Assembly: GCF_039536245.1 (NCBI RefSeq)
Contig: NZ_BAAAYN010000040.1
Span: forward strand, 28,492 to 92,491
DNA length: 64,000 nt
Direction: 5' to 3'
Source: Cryptosporangium minutisporangium
Lineage (GTDB): Bacteria; Actinomycetota; Actinomycetes; Mycobacteriales; Cryptosporangiaceae
Part shown: piece by piece, positions 20,856 to 30,901 of the stretch
How the letters are laid out: every line of letters starts with the position of its first letter
Numbering within the stretch: the stretch's first letter is position 1
Notes under the pieces: generated by a model
Seen by the model: only the letters and a program-made list of their open reading frames with translations
Told to the model about the DNA's origin: nothing
Databases searched by the model: none
Made by a program: the position numbers and the translations under genes

Positions 20856-21108
20856 AGTCCACCTTTGGTGCGGTTCGTAGCTTCCTGGCGATCGCTACGG
20901 TCCGGGCCGTCGGCCGGCTCGGGCGTGCGGGAGGCCAACGTCGAGGACCGGTCCGGTTGTTCCCACCCGCGGCCCACTTTTTCTGCGATCGAGGCGACCC
21001 GGCGGGGTCCGTCGTCCCGCGGCCGATCGGCCTAATGTGGAAGCGGCCGGGCGTGCCCACTGGATCGATCAGCTCCGACCGTACGACGTAGATGGGGGAG
21101 AGGCCCGG

Positions 21109-21720
21109 ATGACGACCGTGTTCCGAGTGGACCGCGGAACGCGTGACCGCTACGCGCAGCTCGTCCGATACCACCAGGACCTGTTCGTCGACGCCTGGGG
21201 CGACATCGCGCCGGTGGAGTTCGCGGCGGTGGCCTGGCGGATCGCCACACCACCGCTGACGACGACCCCCGCGTACGTGCGCTGGCACCGGCGGGTGCTC
21301 TCCGCCGAGGTGGTGCGCAACTTCTGGGACGGGTCGCTGCTGGCCCGCGTCCAGCTCGTCGCGCCGTCGCCGGTGAACCTGGCCACGCTGCCGCCGGTGT
21401 CGTCCGGGGCGCCGCCGACCAGCCCGTTCGGCGACGACCAGGTCCGGGAGCCGGGAGACGGCGCCTGGCGCGGATGGACGAGCTCGTTCGGCCAGTTCGT
21501 CACCCCGACCGCGCAGGACCTGGCCCGCGGGCCGTTCCTGCGGACCACGGTCCTGGTGGAGGCGCCGCTGCCGCTGGCCGGGCTGCCGGAGGCGCCGGAT
21601 GGTCCGGTCGAGGGATTCGAGGACGACGCCGACCGCGCGGTGGCGGTCCTGGCGCGGGCACTGGACCGGCTGGTCGCGCCGGTGGTCACGAGCCTGGAGT
21701 CGTCCGGCCTTCCGCAGTGA
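21109..21720 (+). CDS. hypothetical protein
   Basis: A 203-residue protein without a signal peptide or membrane segment that I do not recognise. Notable segments are FRVDRGTRDRYAQLVRYHQDLFVDAWGD, VVRNFWDGSLLARVQLVAPSPVN and a C-terminal Asp/Glu/Ala-rich helix. ATG 21109 is chosen because GGGGGAG lies about 9 nt upstream. It is divergent from helD and followed on the same strand by a receiver protein, with the first copy of the TAACAAGCCCATAC motif between them. Confidence 0.7.
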   Translation: MTTVFRVDRGTRDRYAQLVRYHQDLFVDAWGDIAPVEFAAVAWRIATPPLTTTPAYVRWHRRVLSAEVVRNFWDGSLLARVQLVAPSPVNLATLPPVSSGAPPTSPFGDDQVREPGDGAWRGWTSSFGQFVTPTAQDLARGPFLRTTVLVEAPLPLAGLPEAPDGPVEGFEDDADRAVAVLARALDRLVAPVVTSLESSGLPQ

Positions 21721-21740
21721 GGCCGGGTACGGCCCATTAG

Positions 21741-21758
21741 GTAATAACAAGCCCATAC
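21741..21758 (+). repeat. intergenic motif copy A (GTAATAACAAGCCCATAC)
   Basis: First of three copies of an 18-nt sequence with the invariant core TAACAAGCCCATAC. It lies 20 nt after the stop of the hypothetical gene and 132 nt before the receiver-protein start. A CTCC/GGGGAG-type weak stem follows. Further down GGAAC and CGTT, 14 nt apart just before the start, faintly resemble an ECF-type promoter. Confidence 0.7.
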
Positions 21759-21890
21759 GCGTCAGGGTCCTCCTCGGCGACGACCGGGGAGAGCGGCGCG
21801 GCACGCCTCGCTACCCACGGAACGCCTCTCTGGTTAAAGTATCGCTTCTAGGAACAAAACCGGGTATTCCGTTCACGATCAGGGGGCGCG

Positions 21891-23051
21891 GTGGCGCAGC
21901 GGATCCTGTTGGTGGACGACGAACCGGGCGTGCTCGAGGGTCTCCGCCGTACGCTGGCGACTCGCTACACCGTCGAGGCGGTGCTCTCCGGAGCCGAAGG
22001 GCTGAAGAAGCTCGAACTCAGCCGCGGGGGTTCCAACCCGTTCGCGGTCGTCGTCTCGGACATGGTGATGCCGGGGATGGACGGTGTCGAGTTCCTCGCC
22101 CAGGCTGCCGAGATCGCCCCGGACGCCGTCCTGATGGTGATCTCCGGCAAGGTCGACATGCGGTCGACGATCGCCGCGGTCAACACCGGCCGGCTGTTCC
22201 GCTTCATCGCCAAGCCCTGCAGCCCGCGGGATCTGCACGCCGCGATCGACGCCGCGCTGGTGCAGTACCAGCGGTCGAAGGCCGAGGGCGACCTGCTGGA
22301 GAAGACGCTGACCGGCGCGGTGAAGGTCCTCGCGCAGGCCCTGGCTATGGCCAGCCCGGAGACCGGGAGCCGGACCACGACGATCACCGAGCTGGTGGCG
22401 GGCGCGGCACGGCTGCTGGGCCAGAGCCACAGCTGGGAGCTGCGGATGGCGGCCCGGCTCAGCCAGCTCGGGCTGGTGTCGATCCCCTCCGACGTGCTGC
22501 AGCGCGTCGAGGGCGGCATCGAGGGCAGCGCCGGGGAGAAGACGATGTACCGCTCGCACCCGCTGGTGGCGAGGGATCTGCTGGCCGATATCCCGAAACT
22601 CGAGCGGGTCGCGGCCTGGGTCGGCGGCCAGACCGTCGATGCGACCGCTCCGCCGCCGAAGGCCGACCCCGATCCGGACCCGCGGACGGAGCTGCAGCGG
22701 CAGATCTTCACGGTCGCCACCGAGTTCCTGGCCGCGAAGGACATCGGCGAATGGCCACCGGAGTGCGCGGCCCGGCTACTCGTCGGCGGCCGGTACCGGC
22801 CCGAGGTGGTCCAGGCCGTGCTGAAGACCGCCCAGGAGCGGGACGCCGTCCCGGACGCGATCTCGGTGACGATCAACCAGCTGAAGGTGGGCGCACGGTT
22901 CGTCCGGGACGTGAAGGCCACGACCGGGGCGATCCTGGTGCGCAAGGGTGATCGGGTCACCGAGGCGATCCGGGTGCGGCTGCAGAACTTCAAGACGTAC
23001 GTGGGTGTGGTCGAGCCGCTGCGGGTGACCCCGCCCAACGAAACGTTCTGA
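21891..23051 (+). CDS. response regulator receiver with degenerate HD-GYP-like output domain
   Basis: A 386-residue protein: receiver domain (DD at 9-10, phospho-acceptor Asp57 in VVSDMVMPGMDG, Lys108 in FIAKPCSP), then a helical region resembling HD-GYP. At the place of the HDxGK metal motif it reads RLSQLGLVSIPSD (189-201), and the HHExxDGxGYP motif is replaced by a Pro/Asp linker, while RSHPLVARDLL is kept. So phosphodiesterase activity against c-di-GMP is not expected; a binding or scaffold role is an inference. A similar protein is encoded at 25866-27011. The C-terminal 80 residues (ITINQLKVGARFVRDVKATTG) are also shared. Confidence 0.85.
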   Translation: MAQRILLVDDEPGVLEGLRRTLATRYTVEAVLSGAEGLKKLELSRGGSNPFAVVVSDMVMPGMDGVEFLAQAAEIAPDAVLMVISGKVDMRSTIAAVNTGRLFRFIAKPCSPRDLHAAIDAALVQYQRSKAEGDLLEKTLTGAVKVLAQALAMASPETGSRTTTITELVAGAARLLGQSHSWELRMAARLSQLGLVSIPSDVLQRVEGGIEGSAGEKTMYRSHPLVARDLLADIPKLERVAAWVGGQTVDATAPPPKADPDPDPRTELQRQIFTVATEFLAAKDIGEWPPECAARLLVGGRYRPEVVQAVLKTAQERDAVPDAISVTINQLKVGARFVRDVKATTGAILVRKGDRVTEAIRVRLQNFKTYVGVVEPLRVTPPNETF

Positions 23052-23074
23052 GCCCTTCCCGCCGGCGGGTTAGT

Positions 23075-23140
23075 TGGTTTTCGGGAAGACCACCTCTCAG
23101 CCGCCCGCAGCGGTGGCCTTCCCGAAAACCAGCCGCCACG
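23075..23140 (-). repeat. palindromic intergenic repeat, copy 1
   Basis: Arms 23075-23094 and 23112-23131 pair over 20 bp with one mismatch around a 17-nt loop. The element lies between two convergent genes, so it probably acts as a terminator. Read on the minus strand, including the flanking CGTGGCGGCT, it is nearly identical to 36699-36760, so it is a member of a dispersed repeat family. Confidence 0.85.
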
Positions 23141-23168
23141 CAGCGCGCAGCGTGGGCGGGGAGTGGGA

Positions 23169-24089
23169 TCAGCGCCAGTGGGTGGGGCGGTCCAGGTGCG
23201 GGGGGATGCGGGTGGCCCGGTCACCGCGGGCGGCCGCGAGCTGCGCCGGGACCAGGTACAGCGCGTCGGTGAGGTCGGCGCCGGACACATCGGCGTCCCG
23301 CAGGTCCGCGCCGAGGAGATCGGCCCACCGCAGGTCCGCCCCGCGCAGCGTCGCCGCGATCAGGTAGGCCCCACGCAGATCGGCGCCGCGGAACGTGGCT
23401 CCCGGCAGGCGGGCGCCGATCAGATCGGCCCCGGCGCGGTCGGCGCCGGTCCAGTCGGCGCGCCCCGGACCGCCGGTGCGGCCGGATTTCCCGCGGGGAC
23501 GGCCGGGCGGGGTCGAACCGGAAAGTGGGGGACCGGTTCGTCGGTGACCGGGCACGGCCGCGGCGCGAGCCAGCCGGCTGGCCTCCCGCAGCAGCGGCGT
23601 CACCGCGCCCCGGTGCGCGTCGACGTCGAGCGCCAGCAGCTCCTCCGGTGTGCCGTCGGCCAGCGCCCGGGTGTGCTCGGCCGCGGTGGAGAGCGCGGCG
23701 TGCACCGGGGCGGCCGCGGGCAGCGCGAGCGCTTCCTCGGCGTACCAGCGCAGCTCGTGCAGCTGCCGCTGGACCGCGAAGACCGCGAACATCGCTCCGG
23801 CGGTCTCCGGCGCGTCGCGCCACGAGCGGCCCCCGAATGTCTGCTGCGAGACGCGTTGCCCGGCGCCGAGGCAGTCGAAGACCGTGCACCCGGTGAACCC
23901 GGACGGACGGAGCCGTGCGTGGATCCCGCAGCGGTGCTCCGCGGTCAGGTTGCCGCAGGGTGTCCCGGCGGGCTTGTCGACGGCGAAGTCCGCCGAGCGG
24001 GCGAAGGGCAGCGCGACGCAGCACAGCGCGAAGCAGTTCGCGCAGTCCGGGCGCAGGTCCGCCGGGACGCTGCGGTGGGGCCCGCTCAT
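23169..24089 (-). CDS. pentapeptide-repeat protein with Cys-rich N-terminal domain
   Basis: A 306-residue protein. The N-terminus has a conserved Cys-rich domain (DCANCFALCCVALPFARSADFA, CGNLTAEHRCGIHARL, GCTVFDCLGAGQRVSQ), followed by a helical middle and, in the last 90 residues, pentapeptide repeats of the A(D/N)LxX type (GADLIGARLPGATFRGADL and onward) forming a right-handed quadrilateral helix. The Cys cluster could bind metal. Pentapeptide proteins include DNA-gyrase mimics, but nothing here proves that role. ATG 24089 is preferred by homology to the family's start at the Cys domain; ATG 24149 is possible. Convergent with the receiver gene. Confidence 0.85.
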   Translation of the reverse strand: MSGPHRSVPADLRPDCANCFALCCVALPFARSADFAVDKPAGTPCGNLTAEHRCGIHARLRPSGFTGCTVFDCLGAGQRVSQQTFGGRSWRDAPETAGAMFAVFAVQRQLHELRWYAEEALALPAAAPVHAALSTAAEHTRALADGTPEELLALDVDAHRGAVTPLLREASRLARAAAVPGHRRTGPPLSGSTPPGRPRGKSGRTGGPGRADWTGADRAGADLIGARLPGATFRGADLRGAYLIAATLRGADLRWADLLGADLRDADVSGADLTDALYLVPAQLAAARGDRATRIPPHLDRPTHWR

Positions 24090-24186
24090 CCGGCCAGGGT
24101 CCGCTCCGGCAGCCCGAGGTACATCGCCCGTCCCGTCGTCGAGTCTCATGGATCGGGTCCATTCTGCCAATCGGTGAGACCAAGTA

Positions 24187-24262
24187 GTAATAACAAGCCC
24201 ATACACCTGATCACACCCCACCACTGAAGACCAACCCCACGCCGAGCAGGGGAGCCCCTCGG
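24187..24262 (+). repeat. intergenic motif copy B with downstream hairpin
   Basis: Begins with GTAATAACAAGCCCATAC (24187-24204), followed by CACCCCACCAC and a hairpin formed by GCCGAG and CTCGGC. Copy C shares not only the core but the order CACCC-ACCAC, CACnCCGA and CCCCTCGG over about 75 nt. It lies 5' of the ankyrin gene. Confidence 0.7.
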
Positions 24263-24278
24263 CACCTAGGGTGGATTC

Positions 24279-24692
24279 GTGGAACTGGACGAGGAGACGC
24301 TGGCGTTCGCGCACCGGATGTTCGACCTGGCGCGCGGCGGGCACACCGACGAGCTCGCGGCGAACGTCGACGCGGGTCTGCCGGTGAACCTCACCAACGA
24401 CAAGGGCGACACGCTGCTGATCCTCGCGGCCTACTACGACCATCCGGAGACGGTCGGCGCGTTGCTCTCCCGCGGCGCCGATCCGAACCGGGTCAACGAC
24501 CGTGGCCAATCGCCGCTCGCCGCCGCGGTGTTCCGCCGGTCCGAGCCGAGCGTCCGGACGCTGCTCGCGGCGGGTGCGGATCCGCATGCCGGCGGACCGT
24601 CCGCCCTGGACACGGCGCGGTTCTTCGACCTCCCGGAGATGCTGACCCTGTTGGAGGGTGCGGCCGGGAACGGCCAGAACCCACCTGCGTAG
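24279..24692 (+). CDS. ankyrin-repeat protein
   Basis: A 137-residue protein composed of about three ankyrin repeats: HTDELAANVDAGLPVNLTNDKGDTLLILAAYYDH, ETVGALLSRGADPNRVNDRGQSPLAAAVFRR and SVRTLLAAGADPHAGGPSALDTARFF. These mediate protein-protein contacts. GTG 24279 is preceded at 6 nt by TAGGGT, a leaderless -10 pattern, and no Shine-Dalgarno is present. Motif copies B and C flank the gene, copy C beginning at its stop codon. Confidence 0.9.
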   Translation: MELDEETLAFAHRMFDLARGGHTDELAANVDAGLPVNLTNDKGDTLLILAAYYDHPETVGALLSRGADPNRVNDRGQSPLAAAVFRRSEPSVRTLLAAGADPHAGGPSALDTARFFDLPEMLTLLEGAAGNGQNPPA

Positions 24693-24766
24693 TAACAAGC
24701 CCATACAGACGAACGCACCCACCACAAGATGCAAACATCACACCGACGGGACCGGTGGGCCCCTCG
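24689..24766 (+). repeat. intergenic motif copy C with downstream hairpin
   Basis: Starts GTAGTAACAAGCCCATAC (24689-24706), one base different from copies A and B, overlapping the ankyrin stop codon TAG. Downstream order resembles copy B: GCACCCACCAC, ACACCGA and GGGCCCCTCGG with a short stem. It lies 115 nt before malate dehydrogenase. Confidence 0.7.
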
Positions 24767-24784
24767 GGCGCGGGGCAGGGGTAG

Positions 24785-25807
<1,023 letters not shown>

Positions 25808-25825
25808 GTTTTCGGTGTGCCCGGC

Positions 25826-25855
25826 GGGGGCGGCGACCTACTGGTCGCCGCCCCC
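25826..25855. terminator. 13-bp stem hairpin after mdh
   Basis: GGGGGCGGCGACC, loop TACT, GGTCGCCGCCCCC: a perfect 13-bp stem with a 4-nt loop between mdh and the convergent receiver gene. Likely bidirectional terminator. Confidence 0.85.
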
Positions 25856-25865
25856 GTTCGCCGTT

Positions 25866-27011
25866 TCAGGCGGCACCGGCCGGGGTGCCTTCGGCGACGC
25901 GGATGGGTTCGTTGACGCCGACGGTGGCGGCGAAGTTCGCGAGCCGGATCTTGACGGCTTCGGTGACGGTGTCGCCTTTGCGTACGAGGACGACGCCGGA
26001 GGTGGCGAGGACGTCGTGCTGGAAGACCATGCCGAGGCGGAGGTCGCGGACGGTGAGTTCGCGGATCTCGTCGGAGTGGCCGGCGCTGGTGGCGGCGTGG
26101 AGCACGGTTTGGACGACGTCGGGCCGGTGGCGGCAGGTGCCGGTGAGGCGGCGCGCGGTGGCGGTGGGTTCTTCGGCTTGTTGGCGTGCGGCGACGAATT
26201 TGGTGGCGACGGCGAGGACGTCGATGCAGAAGCCTTCTTCGTCGTTCTCGGCGGGGTGGCTGCCGTCGCTGTTCTGTTGGGCGATCCAGCGGGCGACGCG
26301 TTCCATGCGTGGGATGCGGATGAGGAGGTCGTGGGCCACCTGGGGGTGGGTGGCGTACATGGCGATTTCTTCGGGGGTGGGGTTGGCGCCGGTCTCGACG
26401 CGGTCGACGACGTCGGGTGGGATGGCGACGAGGCCGATCTGGCTGAGTTTCGCGGCGGCGCGGAGTTCCCAGACGTGGCTGAGGTGGAGGGATCGGGCGG
26501 CGGTGTCGACGAGGCGGCTGGTGCGGGTGGTGCGGCTGTAGGCGTCGGGGTTGCCGAGGGAGAGCAGCTGGGAGAGGACGTCGACGGAGCCGGCGAGGGT
26601 TTTCTGCAGGAGTTCGCGTTCGGCGTGGACGAGTTGGTATTGGCGGAGGGCGTCGTCGATCGCGCTGCGGAGGCCGTGGGGGCTGCAGGGTTTGGCGATG
26701 AAGCGGAAGAGGTTGCTGTCGTTGACCGCGGCGATGGTGGAGGGCAGGTCGGCCTGGCCGGAGAGGATCATCAGGACGGCGTCAGGGGCGACCTGGTGGG
26801 CTTTGCCGAGGAATTGGGCGCCGTTCATCTGCGGCATCATCATGTCGGAGATGACGACGGCGAACGGGTCGGTGCTGTGCCGGTTGCGTTCGAGGATGGC
26901 GAGGCCTTCGGCGCCGGAGAGGGCGACTTCGATGCTGAAGTGGCTGGCGAGGTTGCGGCGGACGCCGTCGAGGACGCGCGGTTCGTCGTCGACCATCAGG
27001 ATTCGTACCAA
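25866..27011 (-). CDS. response regulator receiver with degenerate HD-GYP-like output domain (paralogue)
   Basis: A 381-residue paralogue of the protein at 21891-23051. Receiver with DD at 8-9, Asp56 in VISDMMMPQMNG and a Lys in RFIAKPCSPHG. The output domain again has KLSQIGLVAIPPDVV where HD-GYP enzymes carry HDxGKI, with YATHPQVAHDLLIRIPRMERVARWI kept and no GYP motif. The C-terminus matches its paralogue (LRLGMVFQHDVLATSGVVLVRKGD). TTG 27011 is used; GGCGGG lies about 6 nt upstream. It is divergent from the PAS histidine kinase at 27129, whose product is a plausible partner. Confidence 0.85.
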   Translation of the reverse strand: MVRILMVDDEPRVLDGVRRNLASHFSIEVALSGAEGLAILERNRHSTDPFAVVISDMMMPQMNGAQFLGKAHQVAPDAVLMILSGQADLPSTIAAVNDSNLFRFIAKPCSPHGLRSAIDDALRQYQLVHAERELLQKTLAGSVDVLSQLLSLGNPDAYSRTTRTSRLVDTAARSLHLSHVWELRAAAKLSQIGLVAIPPDVVDRVETGANPTPEEIAMYATHPQVAHDLLIRIPRMERVARWIAQQNSDGSHPAENDEEGFCIDVLAVATKFVAARQQAEEPTATARRLTGTCRHRPDVVQTVLHAATSAGHSDEIRELTVRDLRLGMVFQHDVLATSGVVLVRKGDTVTEAVKIRLANFAATVGVNEPIRVAEGTPAGAA

Positions 27012-27128
27012 CTCGACCCGCCTACAGTCTTAGGCCCGTTAATTCCCTTTGGCGCAGTTTAGCCGTATCTTTGCGAAAAGCCTCCGGCGCGCCGGGGACT
27101 GGGGGACGCCGGGTACGGGAGGCCGACG

Positions 27129-28859
27129 ATGGGCGACGTCACGCCCCAGCCCGCTGACACGGAGCCGCTGGCGCCGTCGGACGAGGCCATGCGTCGGCTC
27201 GGGGCCAGCGCGTTGCTGTCGCCCCTCGGTCTGGCGATCACCGACGCCGTGGGGCGGGTGGAGTGGGTCAATCCGGCGTTCACCCGGCAGACCGGCCTCT
27301 CCCTGGCGAACGCGGTCGGGCGGCACCCGCTCGATCTTCTGCTGCCCGCCCGCGAGTTCACGCCGGACGAGGTCGAGCGGCTGCAGCGGGAGCTGGCGGC
27401 GGGAGGACGCCTGCACCTGGAGTTCGACACCGAGGACGGGGTGGGCACGCCCTGCCGCATCAGCCTGCGGCTGGGTCCCGGCGCCGGTGAGGACACCGTC
27501 CGGTACTTCGTCCTCCTCATCGAGGACATCACCGAGCGGCGGGACAGCGCCGAGGAGGCGCAGCGCACCGCGGCCCGCGCCGAGGCGGTTGTGCACGAAC
27601 TGCACGCCGAGCGGGAGCTGCTCGCGAGCGTCCTGTCCACGATCCCGCACGTGGTGTTCTGGAAGGACACCGAGCACCGCTACCTCGGGTGCAACCAGCC
27701 GTACGCGCGGCTGCGGGGGCTGAGCAGCGACAAGGACCTGGTCGGGCGCCGGGAGGGTGATCTCAGCCAGGACGAGCTGGGGCTGCTGATCGCGCAGATC
27801 GAGGGGCACGTGCTGGACAGCGGCACGCCGGTCGTCGACCAGGCGGTGACCGTGCAGGGCCCGGACGGGCACGCGCAGATGCTGCTGCTGAGCGTCCTGC
27901 CCCGGCACGCGGACGCGAGCGCTCCGGGTGGGGTGATCGGCGTCGGCGCCGACGTCACGCGGATCACCGCGCTGGAGCGTCAGCTGGCGCAGGCCACGCG
28001 GCTGGAGTCGATCGGTCAGCTGGCCGCCGGCCTCGCGCACGAGATCAACACCCCGGTGCAGTACGTGTCGGACAACGTGCTGTTCCTGGCGGATTCGTTC
28101 ACCGACGTGCTGGAGGCGCTGCGGTCGATCGCGAACGTCGCGCGCGGAGCGGAGCAGGATCCCCGCGGCGACGCGCAGGCGCCGACCGTGGCGGATCTCC
28201 GGGCTCGGTTGTCGCTGCTGGTGGATGGCCTGGACCTGGATTTCCTTGGGACGGAGATCCCGAGCGCACTGGAGCAGACGCTGGAGGGTGTCGCGCGGGT
28301 CGCGGAGATCGTGCGGGCCATGAAGGAGTTCTCCCACCCCGGTCAGGGGCGGACGGAGACCGATCTCAACCGCGCCGTGGAGACGACCGTGCAGGTGTCG
28401 CGCAACGAGTGGAAGTACGTGGCGGAGATGGAGATGGATCTGGACCCCGGCGCCGGCCTGGTGCCGTGTTACGAGGGTGAGCTCAAGCAGGTGATCTTGA
28501 ACCTGCTGGTCAACGCGGCGCATGCGATCGCGGAGAAACAGCAGCGCAGCGGTGATTCGGCGCAGGGGCGGATCGGGGTCAGTACCCGCCGGGTCGGGGA
28601 CACGATCCAGATCTCGGTGAGCGACACCGGCACCGGCATGGACGAGGCGACGCGGCTGCGGATCTTCGACCCGTTCTTCACCACCAAAGAGGTCGGGAAG
28701 GGCACCGGTCAGGGCTTGGCGATGGCCCACAGCTGTGTGGTGGGCAAGCACGGTGGGTCGATCGAGGTCGACTCGGTGGTGGGTGAGGGTACGACGTTCC
28801 GGCTGATCATTCCGGCGACGGTGGAGGCACCGCAGCCCGAACCGATGACGGGTTGGTGA
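27129..28859 (+). CDS. PAS-domain sensor histidine kinase
   Basis: A 576-residue soluble kinase: two PAS domains (about 25-135 and 165-280, the second with [21 protein letters not shown]), a HisKA dimerisation region with His304 in [15 protein letters not shown], and an HATPase domain with [10 protein letters not shown] (N-box), SDTGTGMD (G1), [21 protein letters not shown] (F/G2). No transmembrane segment, so it senses an internal signal or acts through a partner. The long insert between the two HisKA helices is typical of HEINTP kinases. GGGAGG precedes ATG 27129. The receiver-HDOD gene starts inside its stop (GTGA), indicating coupling. Confidence 0.9.
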   Translation: MGDVTPQPADTEPLAPSDEAMRRLGASALLSPLGLAITDAVGRVEWVNPAFTRQTGLSLANAVGRHPLDLLLPAREFTPDEVERLQRELAAGGRLHLEFDTEDGVGTPCRISLRLGPGAGEDTVRYFVLLIEDITERRDSAEEAQRTAARAEAVVHELHAERELLASVLSTIPHVVFWKDTEHRYLGCNQPYARLRGLSSDKDLVGRREGDLSQDELGLLIAQIEGHVLDSGTPVVDQAVTVQGPDGHAQMLLLSVLPRHADASAPGGVIGVGADVTRITALERQLAQATRLESIGQLAAGLAHEINTPVQYVSDNVLFLADSFTDVLEALRSIANVARGAEQDPRGDAQAPTVADLRARLSLLVDGLDLDFLGTEIPSALEQTLEGVARVAEIVRAMKEFSHPGQGRTETDLNRAVETTVQVSRNEWKYVAEMEMDLDPGAGLVPCYEGELKQVILNLLVNAAHAIAEKQQRSGDSAQGRIGVSTRRVGDTIQISVSDTGTGMDEATRLRIFDPFFTTKEVGKGTGQGLAMAHSCVVGKHGGSIEVDSVVGEGTTFRLIIPATVEAPQPEPMTGW

Positions 28860-30067
28860 GCAGGGTGCTGCGGGTGATGTTCATCGACGACGAGCCGAAC
28901 ATTCTGTCCGGGCTGCGGCGGATGCTGCGCAGCCAGCGCAACGAGTGGGACATGCAGTTCGCGAACTCCGGCGCGGAGGGTCTGGCCCTGATGGCCGAGG
29001 CGCCGGTGGACGTGCTGGTGTGCGACATGCGGATGCCGGGGATGGACGGCGTGCAGGTGATGGCGGCGGTCCGGGAGCGGTATCCGTCCACGGCGCGGAT
29101 CATCCTGACCGGGCAGACCGATCGGGAGTCGGTGATCGCCGCACTCGGCCTGACTCAGCGGTTCCTGCTCAAGCCGTGCCGCCCGGAGGATCTGATCGCG
29201 GCGATCGAGCAGGTGATGGAGGTGCGCCGGGCGGTCACCGAAGGGCAGATCCAGGCGTTTCTGGGGTCGGTGCACTCGTTGCCGCGGCCGCCGGCGGTGT
29301 ACACGCAGATCGTGGAGATGGCGTCCCGGCCGGACTGCAACGTGCAGGATCTGGTCGAGGTGATCGAGCACGACATCGCGACCGCCACCGAGGTGCTCAA
29401 GCTGGTGAACTCCGGGGTGTTCTGTGCGCCGCACCCGGTGGACACGCTGGCCGGTGCGGTGGTGCTGCTGGGGTTCGACGCGATTCAGGCGCTGGCGCTG
29501 GCCAGTTCGGCGCTGCGGTCGGACGTGCCGACGCCGGAGAGCTTCGATCTGGACGCGCTGGCGAACTACAGCATGGTGGTCGCGGCGATGTGCCGGAAGA
29601 TCGCGGCGGCCGAGGGCGCGGACCGGAACGGCGTCAGTGCCGCCTTCCTGTCCGGTTTGCTCCATAGTGTCGGGTTGCTGGTGCAGGTCAGCGCGAGCCC
29701 GGGCGGCTGGGAGCTGGTGCGCGAGGGGTCCCGCGACCCCTGGGCGCAGGCCGAGGTGGAGGTCGGGGTGTTCGGCTGCACGTCGACGCAGGCCAGCGCG
29801 TACCTGCTGGGGCTGTGGGGGTTCGCCGAGCCGATCGTCCACGCGGTGCTGGAGCAGCCGGTGCGCCCGGAGGATCCGATGGCGACGCCGGCGGCTCACA
29901 CGCTGGCGTACGCGCGGATGCGTGCGGGCTACCCGAAGGCGGAGATCGCGGGGGCGCCGGGCACGTACCTGTCGCCGGAGCGGCTGGCGCGCTGGGACGA
30001 GCTCTGTGCGGACCTGCGGGAGGACCTGGACACCGTGGTCTGGCCTCCCGCTCCACTTCCCCGATAA
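28856..30067 (+). CDS. response regulator with HDOD output domain
   Basis: A 403-residue protein: receiver domain with DDE at 11-13, Asp57 in LVCDMRMPGMDG and Lys in FLLKPCRPEDL, followed by an HDOD domain (SVHSLPRPPAVYTQIVEMA, EVIEHDIATATEVLKLVNSGVF, DTLAGAVVLLGFDAIQALAL). HDOD is a catalytically inactive HD relative that mediates signalling. The start GTG overlaps the kinase stop by 4 bp, so kinase and regulator are almost certainly a pair. A further start at TTG 28853 would add one residue. Confidence 0.9.
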   Translation: MSRVLRVMFIDDEPNILSGLRRMLRSQRNEWDMQFANSGAEGLALMAEAPVDVLVCDMRMPGMDGVQVMAAVRERYPSTARIILTGQTDRESVIAALGLTQRFLLKPCRPEDLIAAIEQVMEVRRAVTEGQIQAFLGSVHSLPRPPAVYTQIVEMASRPDCNVQDLVEVIEHDIATATEVLKLVNSGVFCAPHPVDTLAGAVVLLGFDAIQALALASSALRSDVPTPESFDLDALANYSMVVAAMCRKIAAAEGADRNGVSAAFLSGLLHSVGLLVQVSASPGGWELVREGSRDPWAQAEVEVGVFGCTSTQASAYLLGLWGFAEPIVHAVLEQPVRPEDPMATPAAHTLAYARMRAGYPKAEIAGAPGTYLSPERLARWDELCADLREDLDTVVWPPAPLPR

Positions 30068-30129
30068 TGTGCATTATGTAAAGTTGCGGGTTCCGGGGCC
30101 CTTGGGAGGACTCCGGTGGGCGCTCCCCC

Positions 30130-30780
30130 TCAAGCGGTCGCGACGGCGGCTTTCGAGCGGTCGGTGGCGAGCTTGATCGCGAGCCCGGCGAGCGCGGTGC
30201 CCATCAGGTAGCGCTGGACACGCAGCCACGTCGGGCGGGTGCCGAGGAACCCGGCGATGGCGCCGGCGGTGAGCACGATCAGCGCGTTGACGGTGAGCGC
30301 GACGGCGATCTGGACGCTGCCCAGCGTCAGGCTCTGCCACGCGACGTGGCCGCGGGCCGGGTCGACGAACTGCGGGAGCAGCGAGACGTAGAGGATCGCG
30401 ATCTTGGGGTTGAGCAGGTTGGTGACCAGCCCCATCGTGAACAGGCGGCGGGCCGGGTCGGGCGGCAGCGGCGTCGGGTCGAAGACGTTCGTGCCGCCGG
30501 GGCGCAGTGCCTGCCAGGCGAGGTAGAGCAGGTAGGCGGCGCCGGCGAGCTTGATCGCGGTGTACAGGGCGGGGACGACCGTGAACACCGCGACGAGCCC
30601 GACGGTCGCGGCGGTGAGGTAGACGAGGAAGCCGACCGCGACGCCGGTGAGCGAGATCAGTCCGGCGCGGCGTCCCTGGGTGAGGGTGCGGGAGACCAGG
30701 TAGATCATGTTCGGCCCGGGGGTCAGGACGAGCCCTAGGGCGACGGCGGCGATGCCGAGTAGCGCGCCGGTGGTGATCAC
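30130..30780 (-). CDS. LysE/RhtB-family amino-acid exporter
   Basis: A 216-residue membrane protein with about six hydrophobic helices. The family signature is TPGPNMIYLVSRTLTQGRRAGLISLTGVAVG near the N-terminus, then GAAYLLYLAWQAL, GLVTNLLNPKIAILYVSLLPQFVDP. These proteins export amino acids or related small molecules. GTG 30780 is chosen because AGGAGG lies 4 nt upstream. Convergent with the HDOD gene; the gap holds a small AT-rich palindrome ATAATG-TG-CATTAT. Confidence 0.9.
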   Translation of the reverse strand: MITTGALLGIAAVALGLVLTPGPNMIYLVSRTLTQGRRAGLISLTGVAVGFLVYLTAATVGLVAVFTVVPALYTAIKLAGAAYLLYLAWQALRPGGTNVFDPTPLPPDPARRLFTMGLVTNLLNPKIAILYVSLLPQFVDPARGHVAWQSLTLGSVQIAVALTVNALIVLTAGAIAGFLGTRPTWLRVQRYLMGTALAGLAIKLATDRSKAAVATA

Positions 30781-30901
30781 GGGGCCTCCTGTGCGGGTGG
30801 TGCCTCTCTCCCCCGTCACCCAACCGGAGCGCGTGCGGCGATCGCCAGTCCATTTACGCCGGTAGTGGCTGGTCGCCCTGTGGCCGGGGTCTCAGTCGCG
30901 G

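Noticed and set aside
20856..21108. Rifamycin-associated element upstream of helD
   Set aside because: No copy of the known 19-bp palindrome was found; only a short CGTAGC/GCTACG repeat.
24181..24770. Integron-type attC sites flanking the ankyrin gene
   Set aside because: The motif starts TAACAA as some attC sites do, but no GTTRRRY inverse core, no paired 2L/2R arms and no integrase were seen.
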